In this document: one piece after another, positions 18,891-27,246 of the stretch
How the letters are laid out: each line of letters opens with the position of its first letter
Numbering within the stretch: the stretch's first letter is position 1
Assembly: GCF_008364825.1 (NCBI RefSeq)
Contig: NZ_VTTO01000002.1
Span: 558,001 to 622,000 of the forward strand
Reading direction: 5' to 3'
DNA: 64,000 bases
Origin: Azospirillum sp. B21
Lineage (GTDB): Bacteria; Pseudomonadota; Alphaproteobacteria; Azospirillales; Azospirillaceae
The notes under the pieces: generated by a model
The model's input: the letters and a program-made list of their open reading frames with translations, nothing else
Databases searched by the model: none
Told to the model about the DNA's origin: nothing
Position numbers and translations under genes: made by a program

Positions 18891-19574
18891 TCACATGGGA
18901 TTGATCAGGAGCGGCTTCAGCGCCGCATTCGGCGGGTAAACCGTCGCCCAGGTCGCCCCATCCGTCTGCCAGCCCTGGTTGACGACATAGCTGACCGAGC
19001 GGGAGTTGGCCGGGGCCCCGGTCAGATCGACGGCGATGCTCTGCGTGTAGGCGTTGTAGAGCACGGTGCCGGTGTCGACCGTCTGGGTCGCGAACATCAG
19101 CAGGACATATTCGATCGGCACGATCACGTCCGTCGTCTGTCCGAGAAGGCTGAGCGCGCAGAGCGGGGTGGCGGGGCCACCGTTGGCGGCCTGGCTGAGG
19201 CCCGTCGTGTAGGGGTTGCTCGAATTGTCATAGACGCTGACCGCGCCCGACGTGCCGCCCGTGGTGCTGACGGTCAGCATGCCGTTGCCGTCCACAGTCA
19301 CGAGATTGCCGAGATCTGCCGAAATGTTGTTGCTGGCGTCGATCGTCGTGTTGGCCTGAATCTGCTGGGAGCTGATATAGGCTTTGTAATTTTCGGTCCA
19401 GCTGATGGTGGTGCTGGTCAGATATTGATTAGTAGAAAACCAAACGGTCGGCTGTGCCGACGAGCCATTCGGCGTGCTGATGCCCTTAAATCCATAAAGA
19501 ATGAAGCCGTTGTTTTTCAGAGTGGTAAGAGTGTTCTGGTCCATGGTGACGGCAACGCTGTAAGTTGTCGACAT
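18891..19574 (-). CDS. Unknown protein, first of a tandem paralogous pair
   Basis: 227 residues beginning MSTTYSVAVTMDQ; not recognised. It has no signal peptide and is Ser/Thr/Asn/Val/Tyr-rich in a pattern suggesting a beta-sandwich. Shared landmarks with the following gene are LKNNGFILYG, FSTNQYL, SSQQIQANTTID, TVDGNGML and NQGWQTDGATW. A GGGAG ribosome site precedes the ATG at 19574. Upstream lies an AT-rich gap. Both genes use many A/T-ending codons for this genome, suggesting recent acquisition. A secreted, lectin-like or inclusion-forming role is only a guess from composition. Confidence 0.75.
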   Translation of the reverse strand: MSTTYSVAVTMDQNTLTTLKNNGFILYGFKGISTPNGSSAQPTVWFSTNQYLTSTTISWTENYKAYISSQQIQANTTIDASNNISADLGNLVTVDGNGMLTVSTTGGTSGAVSVYDNSSNPYTTGLSQAANGGPATPLCALSLLGQTTDVIVPIEYVLLMFATQTVDTGTVLYNAYTQSIAVDLTGAPANSRSVSYVVNQGWQTDGATWATVYPPNAALKPLLINPM

Positions 19575-20048
19575 AACTATCGCTCCCATTTTCAGAAAGA
19601 TTGAAATGATAATCGATATGCATATGCACTCATTAAGAAACATGAGTGGCAACTGCGTATCGTGTCCTGATAATGCACAGGCAATTATTCTATTCAATAT
19701 AAGTTTTCAGAAAAATAATGCACATAAACGTATTGTTGCACCGGAAGATAACAAGAAAAACTCCCAAAGCATTCATTTGTCTGTTACGTTTATTTGGATT
19801 TTATTGTGTGCATACGAAATCTATATGCCGTTGTATGTTTCTGTTTTGATGGCGAATTAAATACCCTGAAGTTTCGAACCGTCGGTGCGGATGCTGGCGC
19901 TGGCTGCCCGGCATCGTCTGCGAGGTCCCCTTTTGCGCAGCGCAAGTTTCGCGTCGGCTTCCGGTTGATAGGGAATGGGGCATCGCAAGGTGGAGCGGCA
20001 GTTGCCTGGATCGCCGCGGATGCCGCAAGCCAAAGGAAGGGATTGCCG
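19575..20048. other. AT-rich intergenic region
   Basis: 474 bases without a convincing gene. From about 19585 to 19860 the sequence is strikingly AT-rich (runs such as ATAATCGATATGCATATG and AAAAATAATGCACATAAA), in contrast with the rest of the window. It then returns to GC-rich sequence before the next gene. It should hold the promoter of the unknown pair. A short open frame (19606-19860) has no ribosome site or conserved look and is not called. Confidence 0.6.
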
Positions 20049-20363
20049 ATGAGCAACCAGAACGACCGGAACCAGCCCAGCGACCGGAACAGCAGCGGGC
20101 AAGACCGCGCCTCGGGTGACAATGACCGGATGCGGGACGCTATCGATCAGGCAAAGGACAAGGCCGCGGGCGATCTGTCGGGTCACGTGCAGGAGGCGCG
20201 CGAGGGCGGCGAGCGGATCAAGCGTGCCGTCGACGCCATGTCGCCCGGCAACACGCCGCAGGCCGGCGACGACCCGCAGCATCGCACCGGCAACACCGGT
20301 CACACGCCGCTGCCGGACGCCACCGGCGGTATGGGCGCCTCGCGCAAGGATCAGCAGAAATAA
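20049..20363 (+). CDS. Small hydrophilic protein of unknown function
   Basis: 104 residues, highly polar and probably disordered, with an N-terminal Asn/Gln/Asp/Ser-rich stretch, a short helical middle (MRDAIDQAKDKAAGD) and a Gly/Pro-rich tail. A strong AAGGAAGGG ribosome site precedes the ATG. The composition recalls stress-related hydrophilins or CsbD-like proteins, but no family motif is seen. The stop lies inside a 16-base tandem duplication, and a terminator-like hairpin follows. Confidence 0.7.
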   Translation: MSNQNDRNQPSDRNSSGQDRASGDNDRMRDAIDQAKDKAAGDLSGHVQEAREGGERIKRAVDAMSPGNTPQAGDDPQHRTGNTGHTPLPDATGGMGASRKDQQK

Positions 20364-20377
20364 GGATCAGCAGAAAT
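20346..20377. repeat. 16-base perfect tandem duplication
   Basis: AAGGATCAGCAGAAAT occurs twice back to back (20346-20361 and 20362-20377). The first copy encodes the C-terminal KDQQK and, at its junction with the second, the TAA stop. It looks like a simple slippage duplication at the 3' end of the small gene. Confidence 0.9.
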
Positions 20378-20384
20378 TAGGATT

Positions 20385-20412
20385 CGGGGGACGCGCACCG
20401 TCCCCCGTTCTT
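20385..20412 (+). terminator. Rho-independent-like terminator
   Basis: A nine-base perfect stem, CGGGGGACG/CGTCCCCCG, with a five-base loop, followed by TTCTT. It lies 22 bases after the small hydrophilic protein and before the convergent bdcA, and could serve both. Confidence 0.7.
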
Positions 20413-20426
20413 CCAAGAGCCGACGG

Positions 20427-21140
20427 TCAGGCGCCGAACCCGCCGTCGATGGTCTGGAACGAGCCGGTGATCATCGCGGCATGCGGACCGGCGACGTAGG
20501 CGGTCAGTTCGGCGACCTCGTCGGCATGGATGTAGCGCTTGATCGCCATGAACTCGCGCATGGCGGGCGCCATCGGTCCATCGGCCGGATTCATGTCGCT
20601 GTCGGTCGGACCCGGCTGGATTGCGTTCACCGTGATACCGCGGTGGCCGAAATCGCGGGCGAGGCCGCGCACCATGCTCTGGACCGCCGACTTGGTCATG
20701 CCGTAGGCGGCCGCTCCCGCGAAGGGCACGCGGTCGCCGTTGACCGACCCGATGACGATGATGCGTCCACCGTCGTTCATGCGCCGGGCCGCTTCGACCG
20801 ACGCGTGATAGGGCGCGCGGACATTGATGTCGATCATCCGGTCGACGGCGTCGGGATCGAAGGTCAGCGGATCGCCGATGATCGCCGTCCCGGCATTGAC
20901 GACCAGCACGTCCAACGCGCCGCGGTCGGCCACGGTGGCGATCAGGGCGTCGCGGTCGGCGCTGTCGGTCCGGATGGCCTCCGCGCCGGTTTCGGCGGCA
21001 AGCGCCTCGGCCGCGTCCTTCGACCCGGCATAGGTGAAGGCGACCTCGCCGCCGGCCTTGGCGAAGCGGCGGACGATGGCCTTGCCGATGCCGCGGCTGC
21101 CGCCGAGGACCAGGACCTTGCGGCCGGTGAACTCACCCAT
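20427..21140 (-). CDS. bdcA: BdcA-like short-chain dehydrogenase (c-di-GMP-binding biofilm dispersal protein)
   Basis: 237 residues of the SDR family: the cofactor loop LVLGGSRGIGKAI, VVNAG, the catalytic Ser in IGSVNGDR and the YGMTK active site. Several stretches match what I know of E. coli BdcA: FTYAGSKDAAEALA, TDSADRDALI, NIN/NVRAPYHASVEAARRM, GSVNGDR and ITVNAIQPGPTDSDMNPADGPM. BdcA is reported to bind c-di-GMP and promote dispersal. The neighbouring divergent TetR gene is the counterpart of E. coli bdcR, which supports orthology. Confidence 0.88.
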   Translation of the reverse strand: MGEFTGRKVLVLGGSRGIGKAIVRRFAKAGGEVAFTYAGSKDAAEALAAETGAEAIRTDSADRDALIATVADRGALDVLVVNAGTAIIGDPLTFDPDAVDRMIDINVRAPYHASVEAARRMNDGGRIIVIGSVNGDRVPFAGAAAYGMTKSAVQSMVRGLARDFGHRGITVNAIQPGPTDSDMNPADGPMAPAMREFMAIKRYIHADEVAELTAYVAGPHAAMITGSFQTIDGGFGA

Positions 21141-21161
21141 GATGTGCTCCTTGAGTAAATG

Positions 21162-21224
21162 TAGTAATCGCTATATAAATCCGGGCAGGGGGACTTGCGC
21201 AAGGAGAAATTATAGTGACCGCTA
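21162..21224. promoter_or_regulatory. Paired operator-like sites in the bdcA-bdcR promoter
   Basis: Two copies of TAGTNANCGCTA are seen: TAGTAATCGCTA at 21162-21173 and TAGTGACCGCTA at 21213-21224, the second covering the GTG start of the tetR-family gene. Each is a partial palindrome (TAG...CTA). The placement between two divergent promoters fits repression of both genes by the TetR-family product. Confidence 0.55.
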
Positions 21225-21832
21225 CAAAAACGCCTCCTGCAGGATCATGCGGACCGCGCGGACGGCGGCGGTCGTTCGATGTGGACGAGGCGGTCGAGAC
21301 CGCGATGAAGCTGTTCCATGCGCGCGGCTACGATGCCGTGGGCGTGGCCGAGTTGGGGGCGGAGCTGGGTATCAAGCCGCCGAGCTTCTATGCGGCCTTC
21401 GGCAGCAAGGCCGGGCTGTTCGAGCGGGCGCTTCAGCGCTATGCGGCGGGGGAGGCGAATATCTTCGCCCGGGCGCAGGAAGGCGGCGGCAGTGTGGCCG
21501 AGGTGATCGGGCGCACGCTGCTGCTGGCCGCGCGGCTCTATCCGGAGCGGAACGGGGTCGCGGGCTGCCTCGTGCTCGACGGCGCGCGCAACAGCGCCGA
21601 TCCGGAGGCATGCGCGTTGGCCGAGGCGCTGAGGAAGGCCGCAGTGTCGGCGGTCCGGGACTTCATAGCCACGGAGAATCCGGAGCGGGCCGGCGAACTG
21701 GCCGACTTCGTGGCGATTGCGATGAAGGGGATGTCGGCGGCGGCACGCGACGGCGCCGACGAGGCGGCGCTCACCGCCTTCGCGGAAATGGCGAGCCGCG
21801 CCTTCCGCCGCGAGCTGGCGGCGGAAGGCTGA
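21215..21832 (+). CDS. bdcR: TetR-family regulator, BdcR-like
   Basis: 205 residues. The helix-turn-helix region reads AMKLFHARGYDAVGVAELG then LGIKPPSFYAAFGSKAGLF, as in E. coli BdcR (divergent from bdcA). The C-terminal half has GCLVLDGARNS and MKGMSAAARDG, again like BdcR. A GTG start at 21215 is preceded by AAGGAG and overlaps an operator-like site, so autoregulation that blocks translation initiation as well as transcription is possible. It should repress the divergent SDR gene. Confidence 0.85.
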   Translation: MTATKTPPAGSCGPRGRRRSFDVDEAVETAMKLFHARGYDAVGVAELGAELGIKPPSFYAAFGSKAGLFERALQRYAAGEANIFARAQEGGGSVAEVIGRTLLLAARLYPERNGVAGCLVLDGARNSADPEACALAEALRKAAVSAVRDFIATENPERAGELADFVAIAMKGMSAAARDGADEAALTAFAEMASRAFRRELAAEG

Positions 21833-21856
21833 TTTGGCGTGCTGGAATACCGCCGA

Positions 21857-22777
21857 TCAGGCCGGCATCGCCTCGCGCGGGATGATGGCGCCGCGGTGCT
21901 GGATGACGGCGGCGGCCAGCCTGTGGGCGGCGCGGGCGGCGTCGACCGGGCCTTCGCCGCGCAGGCGGGCGGCAAGATAGCCGGCGCTGAAGCTGTCGCC
22001 GGCCGCCGTGGTGTCGACCACCGTGGCGACCTTCTGCGCCGGAACCTCGACGGCTTCGCCGTTCTCGATCACCACGCAGCCGGGCTGCTCCAGCTTCAGG
22101 ACGATCTCGGTGACGCCTGCGTCGCGGACGCGGGCCAGCACGGCGTCGGCATCGGCGTCGCCATAGAGGTCGCGCAGGTCGGTGACGCCGGGCAGGGCGA
22201 TGTCGGTCAGCCGCAGCATGCTGTCGAAGGCGGTGCGGGCGGTCTCGATGTCCGGCCACAGGCGCGGGCGCCAGTTGGTGTCGAAGGCGACCTTGCCGCC
22301 GCGCGCCCGCACCCGCTCCAACACCTCGAACAGCCGCTCGCGGCCCTGTTCGCCCAGGATGGCGATGCTGATGCCGGACAGGTAGACGATGCCGTAGCCC
22401 TCCAGCGCCTTGGACAGTTCCGGCGTCTGGGGCAGGGCGAACAGTTCGCGCGCTGGGGCCTTGTCGCGCCAGTAGAGGAAGCGGCGCTCGCCGCTGGCGT
22501 CCGTCTCGATCAGGTAGAGGCCGGGCAGGCGGTTCGGCACCCGCAGGACGTGGGACGTGCCGACGCCTTCCGCCGCCCAGGCGGCCACCATGCCGTCGCT
22601 GATGCTATCGTCGCCGAGAGCAGTGACATAGTCGACCGGCGTGCCCAGCCGCGCCAGATAGACCGCGGTGTTCAGCGTGTCGCCGCCGAAACCCATGGTC
22701 AGCGACCCGTCCGGCCGCCGGAACATCTCGATCATGCATTCGCCGAGCGCGGCGACGCGGTTGGGCGTGTCGGTCAT
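21857..22777 (-). CDS. kdgK: 2-keto-3-deoxygluconate kinase (PfkB family)
   Basis: 306 residues of the ribokinase/PfkB family: an N-terminal ALGECMIEMF, GFGGDTLNTAVYLARLG, and the ATP/catalytic motif DTTAAGDSFSAGY with its catalytic Asp. It should phosphorylate 2-keto-3-deoxygluconate to KDPG, where the galacturonate and unsaturated-uronate routes of this region meet. It is last in the uxaC-uxaA-permease-kdgK series. Some PfkB kinases take fructose or tagatose, but the context favours KDG. Confidence 0.9.
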   Translation of the reverse strand: MTDTPNRVAALGECMIEMFRRPDGSLTMGFGGDTLNTAVYLARLGTPVDYVTALGDDSISDGMVAAWAAEGVGTSHVLRVPNRLPGLYLIETDASGERRFLYWRDKAPARELFALPQTPELSKALEGYGIVYLSGISIAILGEQGRERLFEVLERVRARGGKVAFDTNWRPRLWPDIETARTAFDSMLRLTDIALPGVTDLRDLYGDADADAVLARVRDAGVTEIVLKLEQPGCVVIENGEAVEVPAQKVATVVDTTAAGDSFSAGYLAARLRGEGPVDAARAAHRLAAAVIQHRGAIIPREAMPA

Positions 22778-22820
22778 GTTTATTCTCCACAAGCCGGGGA
22801 TCGCCCCGGCGAAACCTTGG

Positions 22821-23807
22821 TCATGCATCCGCGGCGCGGCGCTGTTGCGCCCGCATCCGTTCGCGGTGCGCGGTGTAGAGGCCGCTGGCGATGATCACGC
22901 CCGTGCCGGCGAAGGTCCAATGGTCGGGCACCGCGCCGAAGACGAGGAATCCCAGCGCGGTGGACCAGATCAGCTGGACGTAGGTGAAGGGCGCCAGCAC
23001 CGATGCTTCGCCCTGGCGGTAGGCCAGGATCAGCAGCCATTGTGCCAGGGTGTAGATCAGCCCGATGAAGGCCCCGAGCAGCATTTCCCATGGCGTCGGC
23101 CATGCCGCGTGCAGGGGAAGCAGCACGGTCAGCACGATCAGGCCGGTGAGCGCGCTCCACACCATGGTGGTCAGCGGGTTCTCCTGCACCGTCATCTTGC
23201 GCGTCGCCACCAGGCCCAAAGCCCAGCTGAAGGCGGTCAGGATCGGCAGCAGCGAGGCGGCCTGGAAACCGTCCGCCCCCGGCCGGATGACGATGATGAC
23301 GCCGGCCAGCCCGACCAGCAGCGCCACCCAGCGGCGGATGCCGACCGTCTCCTTCAGCAGCAGGATCGACAGCGCGGTGACGAAGACGGGGGAGACGAAG
23401 CTGATCGCCGCGGCCTCGGCCAGCGGCAGATGCTGCATCGCCATGATGAAGAACAGCGCCGAGCCCAGCATGCCGAGCCCCCGCACGACCTGCAGCCCCG
23501 GCCGCGTCGTCTTCAGCACCCTGAGCGAGCCGCCGCGCAGAGCCAGCGGCATCACCAGGGCGGTGAAGACGACATAGCGCATCCAGGCGATCTCGACCGG
23601 CGGCAGGGTCCGGGCGAGATACTTCGCCGTGACGTCCGAGCAGGACAGGCAGGCCACGCCAAGCACCACCAGCAGAATCGCCCGCATCGGCTCCGTGCCC
23701 TTGGCGCCCGACCCGGCCGCTGGATTGACCGTCGGCTGGATCGGGGTCTGCGGGGCGTTCACCGGCTCGGGACCGGCTTCGGTGCGGGGGATGGAACTGT
23801 CGGGCAT
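22821..23807 (-). CDS. EamA/DMT-family transporter
   Basis: 328 residues. After a Pro-rich, soluble 40-residue head, ten hydrophobic segments form two EamA repeats (for example AILLVVLGVACLSCSDVTAKY, with LPLAEAAAISFVSPVFVTAL closing part one). The family exports or imports small metabolites. It lies between uxaA and kdgK, so a uronate or keto-deoxy-sugar substrate is plausible but unproven; no ExuT-type permease is present. Transcription is shared with its neighbours: 42 bases to uxaA and 43 to kdgK. Confidence 0.85.
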   Translation of the reverse strand: MPDSSIPRTEAGPEPVNAPQTPIQPTVNPAAGSGAKGTEPMRAILLVVLGVACLSCSDVTAKYLARTLPPVEIAWMRYVVFTALVMPLALRGGSLRVLKTTRPGLQVVRGLGMLGSALFFIMAMQHLPLAEAAAISFVSPVFVTALSILLLKETVGIRRWVALLVGLAGVIIVIRPGADGFQAASLLPILTAFSWALGLVATRKMTVQENPLTTMVWSALTGLIVLTVLLPLHAAWPTPWEMLLGAFIGLIYTLAQWLLILAYRQGEASVLAPFTYVQLIWSTALGFLVFGAVPDHWTFAGTGVIIASGLYTAHRERMRAQQRRAADA

Positions 23808-23849
23808 GGCGCCGGCTCGTCATCGGTCATGGAAAATGGGGCGGACCCC

Positions 23850-25373
23850 TTACATAACCGCTCCCATCTGCCAAGGAGCGAATTCATCGGCGCCGACGCC
23901 GAGTTCCTCGCTCTTGGTCTTGCGGCCCGACGCGGTGTCGAGCACGAGTTGGAAGATCGCGCGGCCGATTTCCTCGATGGAGGCGTCGCCGCTGGCGATG
24001 GCGCCGCAATCGATGTCCATGTCGTCCGGCATCTTGCGGAACAGTTCGCTGTTGGTCGCCAGCTTCAGGCTGGGCGTCGGCTTGCAGCCGAAGACCGAAC
24101 CGCGGCCGGTGGTGAAGCACAGCACGTTGGCGCCGCCCGCCACCTGCCCGGTCGCCGACACCGGGTCGTAGCCGGGGGTGTCCATGAAGACGAAGCCCTT
24201 GTCGGTGATCGGCTCGGCATAGCGGTAGACGGCGGTCATCGGCGTGGTGCCGCCCTTGGCGACCGCACCCAGCGACTTCTCCAGGATGGTGGTCAGGCCG
24301 CCCTTCTTGTTGCCGGGCGACGGGTTGTTGTTCATCTCGCCGCCGGTGCGGCTGGTGTATTCCTCCCACCAGCCGATGCGCTCGACCAGCGCCTCGCCCA
24401 CCTCGCGGCGGACGGCGCGGCGGGTCAGCAGATGCTCGGCGCCATAGACCTCCGGCGTCTCGCTCAGCACCGCAGTGCCGCCGTTGCGGACCAGCAGGTC
24501 GACGGCATAGCCCAGCGCCGGGTTGGCGGTGATGCCCGAATAGCCGTCGGAGCCGCCGCACTGCAGAGCCAGCGTCAGGTGGCTGGCCGGCAGGGTCTGG
24601 CGGGTGACGTCGTTGATCTCCGGCAGCAGCGCCTCGATCCGGCGGATGCCTTCGCGGGCCGCCGCGGCGGTGCCGCCCATGTCCTGGATGCCGATGGGGA
24701 TGACGCGGGATCCTGCCTCCAGGCCGGTGGCCTCCATCAGCTTGTCGATCTGGTTCACCTCGCAGCCGAGGCCCAGCAGGATCACCGCGGCGAAGTTCGG
24801 ATGGCGGGCATAGCCGGCGATGGTCCGGCGCAGCGTGTCCATCACCTCGCCGCTGCCGGCCATGCCGCAGCCGTAGCCGTGGGTCAGGGCGACGACGCCG
24901 TCGATGTTGGGATAGGCGGCCAGCGCGGAGCCACGGAAATGGTCGGCGATCATCCGCGCCGCGGTGGCGGAGCAGTTCACCGAGGTCAGCACGCCGATGT
25001 AGTTGCGGGTGGCGACGCGGCCGTCGGCGCGAACGATGCCCTGGAAGGTGGCGCGCTCGGCCTCCGGGATCATTTCCACCGGATGGACGTCGGCGCCGAA
25101 GGCGTAATCGCGCTCGAAATCGCTGCCCATGCCCATGTTGTGGACGTGGACATGGTCGCCCGGCTGGATGGCCGCGGTGGCGAAGCCGATGACCTGATTG
25201 TACTTGCGCACCGGCTCGCCCGGTGCGATGGCGCGCACCGCGACCTTGTGCCCGGCCGGCACCGGCCCGGTGGTCGCGACATCAGTGCCGGGCAGGGCGG
25301 TGCCGGGCTCCAGGTCGGCGCCGGCGACGACGACGTTGTCGGCGGGGTGCAGGCGGATGGTCAGCGATGCCAT
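23850..25373 (-). CDS. uxaA: Altronate dehydratase
   Basis: 507 residues, the full-length UxaA type: a short N-terminal SAF domain (about residues 1-95) and the large dehydratase domain. Characteristic stretches are NYIGVLTSVNCSATA, THGYGCGM, LGCEVNQID, LQCGGSDGYSGITANPA, GLTTILEKSLG and TGRGSVFGCKPTPS. It dehydrates D-altronate to 2-keto-3-deoxygluconate using iron. The ATG at 25373 follows a palindromic repeat that separates it from uxaC. Confidence 0.93.
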   Translation of the reverse strand: MASLTIRLHPADNVVVAGADLEPGTALPGTDVATTGPVPAGHKVAVRAIAPGEPVRKYNQVIGFATAAIQPGDHVHVHNMGMGSDFERDYAFGADVHPVEMIPEAERATFQGIVRADGRVATRNYIGVLTSVNCSATAARMIADHFRGSALAAYPNIDGVVALTHGYGCGMAGSGEVMDTLRRTIAGYARHPNFAAVILLGLGCEVNQIDKLMEATGLEAGSRVIPIGIQDMGGTAAAAREGIRRIEALLPEINDVTRQTLPASHLTLALQCGGSDGYSGITANPALGYAVDLLVRNGGTAVLSETPEVYGAEHLLTRRAVRREVGEALVERIGWWEEYTSRTGGEMNNNPSPGNKKGGLTTILEKSLGAVAKGGTTPMTAVYRYAEPITDKGFVFMDTPGYDPVSATGQVAGGANVLCFTTGRGSVFGCKPTPSLKLATNSELFRKMPDDMDIDCGAIASGDASIEEIGRAIFQLVLDTASGRKTKSEELGVGADEFAPWQMGAVM

Positions 25374-25405
25374 GGGAAGATGTCCTTAAGGCGCGGGAGA
25401 CTTAA

Positions 25406-25526
25406 GATCCCCTCTCCCCCCCGGGGAGAGGGTTAGGGTGAGGGGGAAGCGTGGCGGGACCTTTGGGAAAATCCTGCGGTGCATCCCCCCCACCCCGACC
25501 CTCTCCCCGGGGGGGAGAGGGGGATC
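25406..25526. repeat. GC-rich palindromic intergenic element, copy B
   Basis: 121 bases between uxaA and uxaC, bounded by GATCCCCTCTCCC at the left and GGGAGAGGGGGATC at the right, i.e. terminal inverted repeats. Two hairpins lie inside: CCCTCTCC/GGAGAGGG near 25410-25432 and near 25499-25521. They are joined by GGGTTAGGGTGAGGGGG and a matching CCCCACCCCGACCC. The design equals copy A (13031-13202) without its inner insert. Confidence 0.8.
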
Positions 25527-25547
25527 TCGGCGTTACAGCTCAACCAA

Positions 25548-26948
25548 TCACAGCTTGTAGGCGTTCTTGGCGAGGCGGTAGGCGAGGTCGACGGCCAGTT
25601 CCGCCGCCTCGTCTTCGTCCATCCGGTGCTCCGCGACCAGACGGGCGAGGAAGCTGCAATCGACGCGGCGCGACACGTCATGGCGGGCCGGGATCGAGCA
25701 GAAGGCGCGGGTGTCGTCGTTGAAGCCGACCGTGTTGTAGAAGCCGGCAGTCTCCGTGATCATCTCGCGGTAACGGCGCATGCCCTCGGGGCTGTCGTGG
25801 AACCACCAGGCCGGGCCGACGCGCAGCGCCGGGTAATGGCCGGCCAGTGGCGCCAGCTCGCGGGAATAGCTGTCCTCGTCCAGCGTGAACAGGATGATGG
25901 TCAGGTCGCGCTCGTTGCCGAAGCGGTCGAGCAGCGGCTTCAGCGCCCGCACATATTCGGTGCCGACCGGGATGTCGGCGCCCTTGTCGCGGCCGAAACG
26001 CTCGAACAGGCGGGTGTTGTGGTTGCGGAAGGAACCGGGGTGGATCTGCATGACCAGACCGTCCTCCAGGCTCATCCGCGCCATTTCGGTCAGCATCTGG
26101 GCACGGAACAGCTCGGCCTCCTCGGCCGTGGCGCCGCCGCGGCGGACGATGTCGAACAGCTTGGCGGCTTCGGCGGGAGCCAGATCGGCGGTCGCCGCCG
26201 TCGGGTGGCCGTGGTCGGTCGAAGTGGCGCCGAAGCTCTTGAAATACAGGCGGCGGTCGGCCAGCGCGGCGAGATAGCCGTCCCAGGTCGCGGTGTCCTT
26301 GCCGGTGATGCGGGCCAGCTCGGCGAGGTTCTCGCGGAAGCCCTCGAACTCCGGATCGACGACCGGGTCGGGACGGAAGGCGGTGATGACCAGGCCCTTC
26401 CAGCCGCTCTCGCGGATCGCCTTGTGGTGCTCCAGCCTGTCGAGCGGCGATTCGGTGGTCGCCAGCACTTCCAGGTTGAAGCGCTCGAACAGGGCGCGCG
26501 GACGGAACTCCGGCTTGCCCAGGCACTCCTCGATCTGGTCGTAGATGCGGTCGGCACTGTCGGCGCTAAGGCGCTCGGTGACGCCGAACACGGTCTCGAA
26601 GGCGTGGGTCAGCCACATCGACGTCGGCGTGCCGCGGAACAGGTGCCAGTTGGAGGCCAGCAGGCGCCAGATGGCGCGATTGTCGGACGAGGTCTCCCCG
26701 CCGTCCTTGCGCGGCACGCCCAGCTGCTCCAGCGGAATTCCCTGGCTGTACAGCATGCGGAAGGCATAATGGTCGGGCTTGACGAACAGGCTCGCCGGGT
26801 CGGGGAACGCCTCATCCTTCGCGAACCAGGACGGATCGGTGTGGCCGTGCGGGCTGATGATCGGCAGGGCGCTGACTTCGCCGTAGAGGCGCCGCGCGAT
26901 GGAGCGCTGCGTCGGGTCGCTCGGGAACAGACGGTCGGGGTGAAGCAT
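25548..26948 (-). CDS. uxaC: Uronate isomerase
   Basis: 466 residues of the glucuronate/galacturonate isomerase family (amidohydrolase fold). The metal-binding SPHGHTDPSWF is near residue 33; also visible are TSSDNRAIWR (usual family segment), TTESPLDRL, TAFRPDPV, MQIHPGSFRNHN, GPAWWFHDSPEGMRR and FYNTVGFNDDTRAF. It converts D-galacturonate to D-tagaturonate and D-glucuronate to D-fructuronate. The ATG at 26948 begins the conserved region. An ACTAATATA-type operator lies about 95 bases upstream. Confidence 0.94.
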   Translation of the reverse strand: MLHPDRLFPSDPTQRSIARRLYGEVSALPIISPHGHTDPSWFAKDEAFPDPASLFVKPDHYAFRMLYSQGIPLEQLGVPRKDGGETSSDNRAIWRLLASNWHLFRGTPTSMWLTHAFETVFGVTERLSADSADRIYDQIEECLGKPEFRPRALFERFNLEVLATTESPLDRLEHHKAIRESGWKGLVITAFRPDPVVDPEFEGFRENLAELARITGKDTATWDGYLAALADRRLYFKSFGATSTDHGHPTAATADLAPAEAAKLFDIVRRGGATAEEAELFRAQMLTEMARMSLEDGLVMQIHPGSFRNHNTRLFERFGRDKGADIPVGTEYVRALKPLLDRFGNERDLTIILFTLDEDSYSRELAPLAGHYPALRVGPAWWFHDSPEGMRRYREMITETAGFYNTVGFNDDTRAFCSIPARHDVSRRVDCSFLARLVAEHRMDEDEAAELAVDLAYRLAKNAYKL

Positions 26949-27042
26949 CGGAAGCCTCTGCGCTGCAAGAGAGTGACAAAAGCAGGGTGGGGAGAAGGCG
27001 GGGTCCGTGCGGGGGACCGTCCCTACCGGCTGGCCGTATAAT

Positions 27043-27056
27043 ATTAATATATCAGA
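27043..27056. promoter_or_regulatory. GntR-type operator before uxaC
   Basis: ATTAATATATCAGA, matching the shared ACTAATATATNAGT pattern found at three other promoters here. It sits in an AT-rich patch about 95 bases upstream of uxaC and about 190 bases before the divergent gntR gene, and probably overlaps the uxaC core promoter. Confidence 0.6.
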
Positions 27057-27246
27057 TATGATTGCAAGCCCAATCGTTCCCATGGCGGGGTGTAGATGCC
27101 AGCAAGGCCTGCGCCCAGTCGCCGCACCTGATCTGTGCAGAAGGCCGGGCGTGATGCTGGCGATGGGTTTGACCTTGGTGAAGCGGGGCGGGTAGATTGC
27201 GGGAAACGAGGAACGCCCCAGGGGCGGAAGACTGCCGCCCCGTTAC

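Noticed and set aside
18771..19604. Plus-strand open frame of 277 codons opposite the unknown pair
   Set aside because: The minus-strand genes have good ribosome sites and are paralogous to each other, which requires that they be the coding strand.
19606..19860. Small plus-strand frame in the AT-rich island
   Set aside because: No ribosome site and no recognisable feature; it exists because the region is between genes, not from coding pressure.
22668..25436. Plus-strand open frame of 922 codons across the permease and uxaA
   Set aside because: Antisense to recognised genes, and composition typical of a high-GC shadow frame.
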